Shown here: positions 27,701 to 36,034 of the stretch, in pieces
Position numbering within the stretch: position 1 is the stretch's first letter
How the letters are laid out: each line of letters opens with the position of its first letter
NCBI GenBank assembly: GCA_947303715.1
Contig: CAMYYY010000003.1
Coordinates: forward strand, 1-64,000
DNA length: 64,000 bases
DNA from: an uncultured Bacteroidales bacterium
GTDB taxonomy: Bacteria; Bacteroidota; Bacteroidia; Bacteroidales; Bacteroidaceae
Direction of reading: 5' to 3'
Translations under genes and position numbers: made by a program
Notes under the pieces: generated by a model
What the model was told of the DNA's origin: nothing
What the model saw: the letters and a program-made list of their open reading frames with translations, nothing else
Databases searched by the model: none

Positions 27701-27902
27701 TGGTAAGCGGCGCATGACACCTATCTTCCTTACCTCATGTACCACGGCTCTCGGCGTGCTGCCCATGGTGATTCGCGGCGATTTGCTCTGGCAGCCGATG
27801 GGGGTGGTTATTTGCTTTGGTACGCTTCTCTCCATTGTGCTTATTGTCCTCATTATGCCCGTCTCCTATTGGCAACTGTTTAAAATGAAGAATGAAAAAT
27901 GA
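24789..27902 (+). CDS. Efflux RND transporter permease (GTG start)
   Basis: 1037 aa AcrB-like; YPGATAAEVEEQLTKPLEE, GMIVDDSIITMDG, FGMTAVLGLISLVGIIVRNGI. Confidence 0.92.
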   Translation: MKLRPKTSLEGGIAGWVRSSIRQNRLVLIVVAVLVGAGAYGLVRMNKNEFPSFVIKQGLVAGVYPGATAAEVEEQLTKPLEEMLMAYEEVDRESLSSVTKDGICYIYADLTCSQDKKDEVWSKIKLGLQTRRATLPAGVLAVAVLDDFSSVTSMLIAIESDDKGYAELQAIAEWLSERLRTLPALASVSILGAQEEEIAVTIDRERMSAYGLNPATLMLNYQTSALGIPAGTFSAGYTNAPIHVHSTVSSEREVAEKIVWSDPSGGVVRLKDIAHIERRVKEPEQFVSYNGHTCLVLNIVMRPGNNIVRFGHDIERLLDDYMTELPQSVVLSRVSDQPRVVEDSVYSFLTDLLISMLVVIAVMLLLFPLKSALIASSGLPVITAITIAIMYFTGMELNTVTLASLIVVLGMIVDDSIITMDGYMVKLGHGMERVDAACASAKELFVPTFTATLAISLMFFPAKYVITGYLGDFIKLFPWVIAIALMMSIVYAVTVVPILETHFIGEASNSQRNVISRMQQRLFRTIDKVYARAQAFCFRRPALTLGMGLVAVALGVWMFLHTNIQMMPLAARDHFVVEMEVQGGAGTSRTQQLSDSLQHLMLQDARVVSCTAFTGTGAPRFNATYTPILPSSATAQIIVKTTSTLATEALLRKFERQYEHVFPDALIRFKQMDYQAVVAPMEVTLKGSDRETLVAAADSIRAYMASLTELKWVHSDCADFRPTVEVTLDDDEASRLGVNKGTLALALAGSFGGQSIATLWEGDTKVPVRLYNEGIGEGMDYETVSNQLIPTALPGISVPLRQVAEVQPDWQPVQLGRASSMPSVTIRADMKNGQSQPAAMKKVKQYVQERVVPILPEGTKVVYGGLSAMNKMVLPEIVLAFIAAVAVLFIFLLFHFKKVSVALLTMAMSMLCLFGASIGLWVFRLDFGMTAVLGLISLVGIIVRNGILMYEYAEKQRFEQGVDVKTAAMEAGKRRMTPIFLTSCTTALGVLPMVIRGDLLWQPMGVVICFGTLLSIVLIVLIMPVSYWQLFKMKNEK

Positions 27903-27920
27903 AGAATAGGATGTCTTTTA

Positions 27921-28093
27921 GGAGTTCAGTAGTTCAGGAGTTGCAGGAGTTCAGACTAATGTCTTGTATGCAGCATCCTAAACTTTTGACTTCGCCTTCT
28001 CTTGTCACGACTCGGCAAAACGAGCAAGCTCTTTTGCTCTCGCTGCTCCAAGATTTGTCTGCAACTCCTGAACTCCTACAACTCCTGAACTCC
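27921..28093. repeat. REP-like inverted repeat (family H, copy 2) between the RND permease and tolC
   Basis: GGAGTTCAGTAGTTCAGGAGTTGCAGGAGTTCAGAC ... GTCTGCAACTCCTGAACTCCTACAACTCCTGAACTCC. Confidence 0.9.
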
Positions 28094-28114
28094 AGAATAA
28101 AAAAGAAGAATAGA

Positions 28115-29515
28115 GTGATTATTAGGAGAGTAGGACTGCTATTTTTTTTCTTTGTCCATTGTGCATTAGCGGGTGCCCAATCCTTGTCCCTTTCGCTTGA
28201 GGATTGTCTGACTATGGCTCAGCAGGGTAGTGTGACACAGCAGAATGCCCGCCTTGGTATCCTTGCTGCTCAAGCACAGCGTGGCGAGGCGCAAACGTTG
28301 TGGTTCCCTAATGTTCAAGCACGGGCATTGGGCTTTCAGGCTTTCAGCCCCCTGCTGACTATCGGACTGAGCGATGTTCTCGGCTATTCCGATGGCGCGA
28401 ATATGCTGCGCTACTATTTGGAAACGCAAGGAAATCTTTACGGTATCAATACTTCCTACGCCTCCCTTCTGAACGGCTATACTACTGCGCTTACCCTTAC
28501 CCAACCGCTCTATGCGGGGGGACGTATTGTCAATGGAAATCGTCTGGCGGCGCTTGGCGTGGAGGCGGCAACGCTGAAGGCTAACGTGGCCGTACGTGAT
28601 AATCGTCTCTCGGTGGGACAGAAGTATTGGCTTGTGGTTTCGCTGGAGGATAAGCAGCAGGTGTTGGATGCGGGTCTGCAACTACTCGATACCCTTATGC
28701 GCGATGTGCGCTCGGCGATGGATGCAGGGTTAGCCCTGACGTCTGACCTTATGCAGGTGCAGTTGCGACGTGATGAGTTGATTAGTGATAGCCTGCGTCT
28801 TGCCAGCGGCCTACGCCTCGCCCGGCAGGATCTGCTGAATACCATTGGAGACCCACCTCCTACCCCCTCCCGTGAGGGAGGGGAGGCTCTCCCCCTTGCG
28901 GGGGAGCGGGGAGAGGGTCTTGTCCTCACTACACGACTTACTGATTTGGAAGCGCCAGAGCAGTATTATGTGCCTGAGGAAGATGCTGCTGCACGTGCAG
29001 ATGAAGCGCAGCTGCTTTGGCTTCAAGTGAAGGCCAAGCAGTTGGAACGTCGGATGGTTTTGGGTGAAGCCTTGCCCGAGGTGGGATTGGGAGTCACATA
29101 CGGCTATGGACGTATGCTATCGAATTCTCCACGTAGTAATGGCTTAGTGTTTGCCACTGTCAGCGTGCCGATAACGGATTGGGCAAAGACCTCGCGAAAG
29201 ACGCGGCGTGTGGGCTACGAGATGCAGCAGGCCGAGAACGAGCAGGCCTATTTATCTGAACAGCTCGTACTGCGTGTTCGTCAGGCATGGGAAGAGCTTG
29301 TTCTCTGCTGGCAGCAACTGACGGTGGCTGAACGTTCGGTGGAAACGGCCCACACCTTGTTTTTCCAGTTGGAGCGTAGCCATGCCGCGGGGATGACAAC
29401 TACGGCCGAACTCCTGCAAGCTGAACTGACTCTTCGCTCAGCGCAGAATACGCTTGCCGACCGCCGCATCGCCTACGCAGAAGCGCTCTCACGCTACCGC
29501 GTTCTGACGGAATAA
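28115..29515 (+). CDS. TolC family outer membrane efflux protein (GTG start proposed; ORF opens at 27899)
   Basis: Signal peptide VIIRRVGLLFFFFVHCALAGAQS, then LSLEDCLTMAQQ...; family E insertion PPPTPSREGGEALPLAGERGEG. Confidence 0.87.
   Translation: MIIRRVGLLFFFFVHCALAGAQSLSLSLEDCLTMAQQGSVTQQNARLGILAAQAQRGEAQTLWFPNVQARALGFQAFSPLLTIGLSDVLGYSDGANMLRYYLETQGNLYGINTSYASLLNGYTTALTLTQPLYAGGRIVNGNRLAALGVEAATLKANVAVRDNRLSVGQKYWLVVSLEDKQQVLDAGLQLLDTLMRDVRSAMDAGLALTSDLMQVQLRRDELISDSLRLASGLRLARQDLLNTIGDPPPTPSREGGEALPLAGERGEGLVLTTRLTDLEAPEQYYVPEEDAAARADEAQLLWLQVKAKQLERRMVLGEALPEVGLGVTYGYGRMLSNSPRSNGLVFATVSVPITDWAKTSRKTRRVGYEMQQAENEQAYLSEQLVLRVRQAWEELVLCWQQLTVAERSVETAHTLFFQLERSHAAGMTTTAELLQAELTLRSAQNTLADRRIAYAEALSRYRVLTE
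28847..28921. repeat. GC-rich palindromic element (family E, copy 5) inside tolC
   Basis: GGAGACCCACCTCCTACCCCCTCCCGTGAGGGAGGGGAGGCTCTCCCCCTTGCGGGGGAGCGGGGAGAGGGTCTT. Confidence 0.95.
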
Positions 29516-29535
29516 AGAATCATTGACAAAAACTT

Positions 29536-29582
29536 AATTCCAAGCACATGGATTATCGAATCCACGTGCTTGGAATTCTTTT
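29536..29582. terminator. Probable bidirectional terminator between convergent tolC and argH
   Basis: AATTCCAAGCACaTGGATT/AATCCAcGTGCTTGGAATT hairpin followed by CTTTTTT. Confidence 0.75.
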
Positions 29583-29644
29583 TTCACGTGCTTGGAATTG
29601 AAATAAGCTCAAATCTATTTTTGATTAGCGAGAACTCTGTGTCC

Positions 29645-30940
29645 TTATAGATGGAATGGGGCGATGACTTCGTCGAACTTGCGGCGGATGGCATCGGTGC
29701 AGAGGTTGCCAATGGAGCCTTCGTGGGTGTGGTTGACGGTGCGCGTGGGACGGTAGGTTCCATCCTGCACGGCATGGCCGACGGTTTTGTAGGCTTCACG
29801 GAAGGGGGTGCCAGAGAGGACGAGGCGGTTGACATCCTCGACCGTGAAGAGGTAGTCGTAGCGGGAATCGTCAAGAATATCGCGACGGACACGGATATGC
29901 TGCAGCATGAAATCGCAGATTTGCAGACAGCCGGAAATCTGGCCAAAGGCGGGGAAGAGAACATCCTTGAGGAGCTGGAAGTCGCGCTGGTAGCCGAGGG
30001 GGAGGTTGGTGGTCATAAGGGCAACCTCGTTAGGGAGGCTCTGCAGACGGTTGCACTTGGCGCGCATAATCTCAAAGACGTCGGGATTCTTCTTGTGAGG
30101 CATGATGCTGCTGCCCGTAGTGAGCTCGTCAGGGAAGGAGATAAAGGCGAAGTTCTGACACATAAAGAGACAGACATCCATGGCGAAACGCCCGAGGGTA
30201 GCTGCGATGGCGCTGAGAGCGGCAGCGATAGCGCGTTCGGTCTTTCCGCGGCTCATCTGGGCAGCAACGACGTTGTAGTGGAGCGTGGAGAACTCCAGCA
30301 GCTCAGTTGTCATCGTGCGGTTGAGAGGGAATGACGAGCCGTAGCCGGCGGCGCTACCCAGCGGGTTTTGGTCGGCTATGGCGTAGGCGGCAGCAAGCAG
30401 ACGCAGATCGTCAACGAGCGTCTCGGCGTAGGCACCAAACCAGAGGCCAAACGATGAGGGCATGGCCACCTGCAGATGGGTATAGCCTGGCATAAGGATG
30501 TCCTTGTACTGCTCGCTGAGGGCTTGCAAACGCTCGAAGAGGGTAGCTACATCACGGGCAGTCTCGCGCAGCTTATCGCGGAAAAAGAGCTTAAGGTCGA
30601 CTAATACCTGGTCGTTACGGCTACGGCCAGAGTGAATCTTCTTGCCGATGTCGCCCAAACGCTGAGTAAGCAGTTGTTCCACCTCGCTGTGGACGTCCTC
30701 GACGCCTTCCTCGATGGTAAAGCGTCCGGCATCAATATCATCGAGGATGTTCTGCAGCCCATTGAGCAGTAAGGGCAGTTCGTCTTTGCCGAGCAGTCCA
30801 ATGGATTCCAGCATTCGGATGTGGGCCATGGAGCCGAGCACGTCGTAGCGTGCCAGCTGCAAGTCCAAATCACGGTCGTTACCTACAGTAAAGTTCTCTA
30901 TCAGTTTGTCAGGCTCGTAGCCTTTGTCCCAAAGCTTCAT
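29645..30940 (-). CDS. argH: Argininosuccinate lyase
   Basis: IHSGRSRNDQVLVDLKLF, GSSIMPHKKNPDVFEIMRAK. Confidence 0.95.
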   Translation of the reverse strand: MKLWDKGYEPDKLIENFTVGNDRDLDLQLARYDVLGSMAHIRMLESIGLLGKDELPLLLNGLQNILDDIDAGRFTIEEGVEDVHSEVEQLLTQRLGDIGKKIHSGRSRNDQVLVDLKLFFRDKLRETARDVATLFERLQALSEQYKDILMPGYTHLQVAMPSSFGLWFGAYAETLVDDLRLLAAAYAIADQNPLGSAAGYGSSFPLNRTMTTELLEFSTLHYNVVAAQMSRGKTERAIAAALSAIAATLGRFAMDVCLFMCQNFAFISFPDELTTGSSIMPHKKNPDVFEIMRAKCNRLQSLPNEVALMTTNLPLGYQRDFQLLKDVLFPAFGQISGCLQICDFMLQHIRVRRDILDDSRYDYLFTVEDVNRLVLSGTPFREAYKTVGHAVQDGTYRPTRTVNHTHEGSIGNLCTDAIRRKFDEVIAPFHL

Positions 30941-31264
30941 TAAAATTAAGAATTAAGAATTAAAAATTTTGTCTGCGACGCTACACGAATAATCGCGAAT
31001 TAATCATTAATAATATATTTGTGAATAATTCGTGTCCAATCGTGGCTATTCGTGTTACACCGTAGGTAATAGAAAACATTTCTATCAGTTTGTCAGGCTC
31101 GTAGCCTTTGTCCCAAAGCTTCATTAAGAATTAAGAATTAAAAATTAAAAATTTAGTCTGCGACGCTACACGAATAATCGCGAATTAACCATTAATAATA
31201 TATTTGTGAATAATTCATGTCCATTTGTGGCTATTCGTGTTACACCGTAGGTAATAGAAAATGT
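30897..31264. repeat. Direct tandem duplication (~184 bp x 2) spanning the argH start codon and leader
   Basis: TCTATCAGTTTGTCAGGCTCGTAGCCTTTGTCCCAAAGCTTCATTAA... at 30897 and again at 31081, nearly identical through GTTACACCGTAGGTAATAGAAAA. Confidence 0.95.
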
Positions 31265-31277
31265 ATTTTCTTCATAA

Positions 31278-32315
31278 CTATAGATTGATGTCCTCCAAAA
31301 GGGCAATGTAGGTTTTTATTCCGTTTTCGATTTCGCTGAGGAGGATGTATTCATCAGCGGTGTGGGAGCGGGCGGAATCGCCGGGGCCAATCTTCAGCGT
31401 GGTGAAGGCAGGGAGTACCGTCTGGTTGCTGGTAGTGGGAGAGCCGTAGGGGGTAAGGCCGAGGCTGAGACCGCGCTGAACGATGGGGTGGGCGAGGGGA
31501 ATGTGGGAACTGCTGTGTCGTAGCGAACGGGGCACGACATCGCAGCGGACGTGCGCCTGTATTTCGGCAAGGATTTCGGGGTTGGTATACATGCCGTTGG
31601 GACGGACATCGACGACGAAAGAGCAGGTGTCGGGCACGACATTATGCTGCGTGCCGCACTGGATCATGGTGACGGTCATCTTAACCTCGCCGAGGTAGTC
31701 GGACGTTTTGGGGAATCGGTAAGTGCGGAACCAATTGATATCCTCAATAGCCTCGTAGAGCGCATTGACGCCCTCGCCCCTTGCAGCGTGTCCGCTGCGG
31801 CCGTGAGCGGTGCAGTCAAGCACCATCAGTCCGCGTTCGGCTACCGCCATCTGCATCTGCGTAGGTTCGCCGATGATGCCGAGGTCGAAGGGGCCTATGT
31901 CGTCGAGGATGCTCTCGATGCCTCCCTGTCCACAGACCTCTTCTTCGGCCGTGGCGCAATAGATGAAACGACAAGGCTGGGGATGCTTTGACAGTTCGAT
32001 GAATGTGGCCAGCAGAGCGATGAGCGAACCGCCGTCGTCGTTGCTGCCTAAGCCGTAAAGGCGGTCGCCTTCAATGACGGGGGTGAAAGGGTCGCGGGTA
32101 TAGCCAGCAGCAGGACGCACGGTGTCGAGGTGTGCATTGAGGAGGATGACAGGGCGGCCGTCGCCGCGTCCAGGTTGCTCCACCCACACGTTGTTGCCCT
32201 TGCGATGGACATCAAGGCCCTGTGCCTTCATCCATGCTTCCAGACAATCGCACGCTGCCGCTTCTTCACGGCTGAAGGACGGGATGGATATGAGGGATTT
32301 GAGTAAATCAATCAT
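31278..32315 (-). CDS. argE: M20 family acyl-ornithine/citrulline deacylase (ArgE-type)
   Basis: LLNAHLDTVRPAAGYTRDPF, GLGSNDDGGSLIALL, CATAEEEVCGQGG. Confidence 0.87.
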   Translation of the reverse strand: MIDLLKSLISIPSFSREEAAACDCLEAWMKAQGLDVHRKGNNVWVEQPGRGDGRPVILLNAHLDTVRPAAGYTRDPFTPVIEGDRLYGLGSNDDGGSLIALLATFIELSKHPQPCRFIYCATAEEEVCGQGGIESILDDIGPFDLGIIGEPTQMQMAVAERGLMVLDCTAHGRSGHAARGEGVNALYEAIEDINWFRTYRFPKTSDYLGEVKMTVTMIQCGTQHNVVPDTCSFVVDVRPNGMYTNPEILAEIQAHVRCDVVPRSLRHSSSHIPLAHPIVQRGLSLGLTPYGSPTTSNQTVLPAFTTLKIGPGDSARSHTADEYILLSEIENGIKTYIALLEDINL

Positions 32316-33075
32316 TGTTTATGGTTGTGCCAGAATTGAGGTTTACTGCACTGGTGATAACGACACTGGTGACGCCGGCATCAAGGGCAGCGAAGGCATT
32401 GTGGAATTTGGGCAGCATGCCTCCTGAAAGGGTGCCATCGGCTACAAGGGCGTTGTATTGGGTGCGGTTGATGCGGGGGATGACGCTCTCCTCGTCTGCC
32501 GGATTGGATAGCACGCCCTTCTTCTCGAAACAGAAGGTGAGTGTGACATCGTAATAGGGTACTAGTCCTTTGGCTACCTCAGCAGCGATGGTGTCGGCAT
32601 TGGTATTGAGCAGTTGCCCCTTCCCGTTGTGGGTGAGTGGAGCCATTACGGGCACAAACCCTGCTTCAAGTAGCGTGTGGAGCGCCGCGCCGTTCACTTT
32701 TCGTACATCACCGGCAAAGCCGTAGTCGATGGGTACGGAGGGACGCTTGTCGCTGCGGATGCAGTCGAGGTCGGCGCCTGTCAATCCGATGGCGTTCACC
32801 CCCATGGCCTGCATGCGAGCTACGATGTTCTTGTTCACCAGTCCACCATAAACCATCGTGACGACTTCCAACATAGCCTCGTCAGTGATACGCCGCCCGT
32901 CCAGCATCTTTGTCTCGATGCCAAGCCGTGCTGCCATAGCCGTAGCCGAGCGTCCGCCGCCATGAACGAGAACCTTATGTCCTTCTACGGCAGCAAATTG
33001 CGCTAGGAATGTCCGCAGTGAAGAATCGTCCTCCACGACAGCTCCGCCGACCTTGATGACGGTTACTTTCTCCAT
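32308..33075 (-). CDS. argB: N-acyl-glutamate kinase
   Basis: VIKVGGAVVEDD, VLVHGGGRSATAMAARLGIE, LLNTNADTIAAEVAKGL, LSGGMLPKFHNAF. Confidence 0.93.
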   Translation of the reverse strand: MEKVTVIKVGGAVVEDDSSLRTFLAQFAAVEGHKVLVHGGGRSATAMAARLGIETKMLDGRRITDEAMLEVVTMVYGGLVNKNIVARMQAMGVNAIGLTGADLDCIRSDKRPSVPIDYGFAGDVRKVNGAALHTLLEAGFVPVMAPLTHNGKGQLLNTNADTIAAEVAKGLVPYYDVTLTFCFEKKGVLSNPADEESVIPRINRTQYNALVADGTLSGGMLPKFHNAFAALDAGVTSVVITSAVNLNSGTTINND

Positions 33076-33076
33076 C

Positions 33077-34039
33077 CTATAGCGACTCTAACATTCGTTT
33101 AATGACTACCTGCGCAGAGATTTCGCGGTTGGCGGCTTCAGGGATGACGAGGCTCGTGGGGGCTTCGATGACATCGTCTGTGACAATCATACCGCGGCGT
33201 ACGGGCAGGCAGTGCATGAAGTGGGCGTTGTTCGTTACGGCCATATGGGCAGCGTCGATGGTCCAGCCCATATCTTTCGATAGCACTTTGCCGTAGTCCT
33301 CAGGACGGGTGACGCCTGGGCAACTCCAGTTCTTGGCATAAACGAAGTCAGCTCCTTCAAGTGCTTTCATCTGGTCGTACTCCACACAGGCTTTGCCGAC
33401 AAACTGCGGATCAAGTTCGTAGCCCTCAGGATGGGTGATGACGAAGTCGACGTCGGCGGCATTCATCCATTCGGCGAACGAGTTGGGGACTGCCTGCGGC
33501 AAGGCCTTTGGGTGGGGCGCCCATGTAAGGACAACCTTCGGACGTGCTACAGTCTTATGCTCCTCAATGGTGATGAGGTCAGCAAAGGCCTGCAGAGGGT
33601 GTACGGTCGCGGTTTCCATAGCGAATACGGGACGTCCGCTGTAACGCACGAACTGCTGCACGATGGTTTCGGCATAGTCGTAACTGCGGTCGGTGAGTCC
33701 GGCAAAGGAACGCACGCCAATGAGGTCGCAGTAAGAGCCCATGACAGGGATTGCCTCAAGAAGATGTTCACTTTTATCGCCGTCCATGATAACGCCACGC
33801 TCGGTTTCCAGTTTCCATGCGCCGGCATTCACATCCAACACAATGACGTTCATGCCCAGATTCATGGCTGCCTTCTGGGTGCTGAGACGAGTGCGAAGTG
33901 AATTGTTGAAGAAGATCATCAGCAAGGTTCTGTTCTTGCCGAGTGTGTCGAATGCGAAACGGTCTTTCTTTATTTCGTGGGCTTCCCGCAGCGCCTGCTG
34001 CAGATTGCCGAGATCCTGAACGTTGAAGAATGTTTTCAT
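33077..34039 (-). CDS. argF': N-succinyl-L-ornithine carbamoyltransferase (SOTCase-type)
   Basis: FFNNSLRTRLSTQKAAMNLGMNVIVLDVNAGAWKLETERGVIMDG, EAIPVMGSYCDLIGVRSF, WAPHPKALPQAVPNSFAEWM resemble Bacteroides SOTCase. Confidence 0.9.
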   Translation of the reverse strand: MKTFFNVQDLGNLQQALREAHEIKKDRFAFDTLGKNRTLLMIFFNNSLRTRLSTQKAAMNLGMNVIVLDVNAGAWKLETERGVIMDGDKSEHLLEAIPVMGSYCDLIGVRSFAGLTDRSYDYAETIVQQFVRYSGRPVFAMETATVHPLQAFADLITIEEHKTVARPKVVLTWAPHPKALPQAVPNSFAEWMNAADVDFVITHPEGYELDPQFVGKACVEYDQMKALEGADFVYAKNWSCPGVTRPEDYGKVLSKDMGWTIDAAHMAVTNNAHFMHCLPVRRGMIVTDDVIEAPTSLVIPEAANREISAQVVIKRMLESL

Positions 34040-34078
34040 TTTTATCTATTTTCCAGTGGTGACAACGTGTAATCTCCG

Positions 34079-34870
34079 TTATATCTTTGGCATGGATGCG
34101 CGGAGACCACGGATGACAGATGCGCTGAAACCGGCCTCTTCCATGGCGGCGAGGCCACGGATAGTGAGTCCGGCAGGTGTGGTGACGTGGTCGATCTCCA
34201 CTTCGGGGTGATTTCCGTTCTTTTGAAGCAGTACCGAAGCGCCCTTGAGCGTTTGGATGACCACCTTTTGCGCATCAGAGGCATACAGTCCTAATTCGAT
34301 GCCTCCCTCCATGGCTGCACGGATGTAACGCATGGCATAGGCGATGCCGCAGGATGCCACGACGAGGCCAGCGTTCATGAAACGCTCTTCGACAAACATG
34401 GTCATGCCCAATGTATCGAATACGCTCTTGACGGCATTGTTCTGTTCCTGTGAAGCGCGTGTGGAGCAGATGAACGTCATGCTCTCCTGCACGGCGATGG
34501 CCGTATTGGGAATGATGTAGAAGACGGCAGGAAGTTTTCCGTCGGGACGGGCAAACAACGAACTGATTTCTTCTGTGCCCATGCCACCGACTACAGAGCC
34601 AATCATTTGATGGTCGTAGTCGAGTACATCGCGGAAGGTATCGACGGCAGCTTGTGCGCGCCAGGGTTTCACAGCGATGATGATAAGATCAGCACCTTGA
34701 ATAGCTTCCGCATTGTTATAGGAGATGTTGAGGCGGGGGCACTCTTCCTTTAGGGGCTCGAGTTTACCTTTGGATATGTTGGTGATGGTGACGTCAATCT
34801 CTTCTCTTTGTGCCAGACCTCTTGCCATGGCACTGCCGATGTTTCCGGCTCCAATGATGGTAATCTTCAT
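34079..34870 (-). CDS. proC: Pyrroline-5-carboxylate reductase
   Basis: MKITIIGAGNIGSAMARGL, IIAVKPW, IPNTAIAVQESMTF. Confidence 0.92.
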   Translation of the reverse strand: MKITIIGAGNIGSAMARGLAQREEIDVTITNISKGKLEPLKEECPRLNISYNNAEAIQGADLIIIAVKPWRAQAAVDTFRDVLDYDHQMIGSVVGGMGTEEISSLFARPDGKLPAVFYIIPNTAIAVQESMTFICSTRASQEQNNAVKSVFDTLGMTMFVEERFMNAGLVVASCGIAYAMRYIRAAMEGGIELGLYASDAQKVVIQTLKGASVLLQKNGNHPEVEIDHVTTPAGLTIRGLAAMEEAGFSASVIRGLRASMPKI

Positions 34871-34897
34871 ATGGGGATTGTAGGGGTTGGTTTCGTG

Positions 34898-36022
34898 TTA
34901 TACAATTGCTTCGTTGAAGGCGGTGAGGAATTGATCCGCCTGTTCGATGGTGAGGCAGAGGGGAGCCAAGAGGCGAATCATGTTTTGTCCGGCTACGCCC
35001 GTGAAAATGTGGTCATCAAAGAGAAGCTTGCGGCGTAATGGAGCCACATCCTCGTTCATCTCGATGCCAATCATCAGCCCTCTTCCGCGAACTTCCTTGA
35101 TGCGGGGCGAGGAAGGGATGTGAGATTTGATGTATTCGCCAACACGATAGGCATTGTTGATGAGACCTTCGTCTTCGATAATGTCCAGCACGGCTAGTGC
35201 TGCAGCCATAGCGAGATAGTTGCCGCCGAACGTAGTGCCGAGCATCCCTTTACGGGCTTGGAATTGAGGAGCGATGAGGATGCCGCCGCAGGGGAAACCG
35301 TTGGCGATGCCCTTGCCCATTGTGATGATATCGGGGCGTATGTTATCCCATTGATGCGCAAAGAAATGGCCTGTACGGCCATAGCCGCTCTGCACCTCAT
35401 CGAGGATGAGTGCAGCACCGTAGGTGTGGCATAACGTCTGAAGCTCCTGCATAAAGGAGGTGTCGGGTACGTGAATGCCTCCACAGCCTTGGATGCCTTC
35501 GATGATAACGCCAGCTACGTCTCCCTGCATAAGTGCCTTCTCCACACCCTCTGCATCGTTTAGGTCGCAGAATGTGACCTTGTGATTGGCGTTGAAGGGG
35601 GAGACGATGGCGGGATTGTCCGTGACAGCTACGGCACCACTGGTACGTCCGTGGAAACTGCGGTGGAAGGCGATGACGCGGTCCTTGCCCGTATGGAACG
35701 AGGCCAGTTTCAGCGCGTTTTCGTTTGATTCGGCGCCGGAGTTGTCGAGGAAAAGACTGTACTCCTCGTAGCCGCAGGCCTTGCCTAACCGTTGTGCCAA
35801 TTCGGCTTGAAGGGGGTTGACCACGCTATTGGAATAAAAGCCAATGCGGTTAAGTTGCTCTGTGAGAACTGCGATATAGCGGGGATGGGAGTGGCCGATT
35901 GAGATGACGGCATGGCCGCCATAGAGGTCAAGATATTCCGTCCCCTTGTCGTCCCACACACGGCAACCCTCTGCCTTGACGGGAACGACATCAAAAAGGG
36001 AATATACATCGAATAGATTCAT
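34898..36022 (-). CDS. argD: Acyl-ornithine aminotransferase (class III PLP)
   Basis: LDLYGGHAVISIGHSHP, FHGRTSGAVAVTDNP, ALILDEVQSGYGRTGHFFAHQ, ITMGKGIANGFP. Confidence 0.92.
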   Translation of the reverse strand: MNLFDVYSLFDVVPVKAEGCRVWDDKGTEYLDLYGGHAVISIGHSHPRYIAVLTEQLNRIGFYSNSVVNPLQAELAQRLGKACGYEEYSLFLDNSGAESNENALKLASFHTGKDRVIAFHRSFHGRTSGAVAVTDNPAIVSPFNANHKVTFCDLNDAEGVEKALMQGDVAGVIIEGIQGCGGIHVPDTSFMQELQTLCHTYGAALILDEVQSGYGRTGHFFAHQWDNIRPDIITMGKGIANGFPCGGILIAPQFQARKGMLGTTFGGNYLAMAAALAVLDIIEDEGLINNAYRVGEYIKSHIPSSPRIKEVRGRGLMIGIEMNEDVAPLRRKLLFDDHIFTGVAGQNMIRLLAPLCLTIEQADQFLTAFNEAIV

Positions 36023-36034
36023 ACAAAAGATTTA

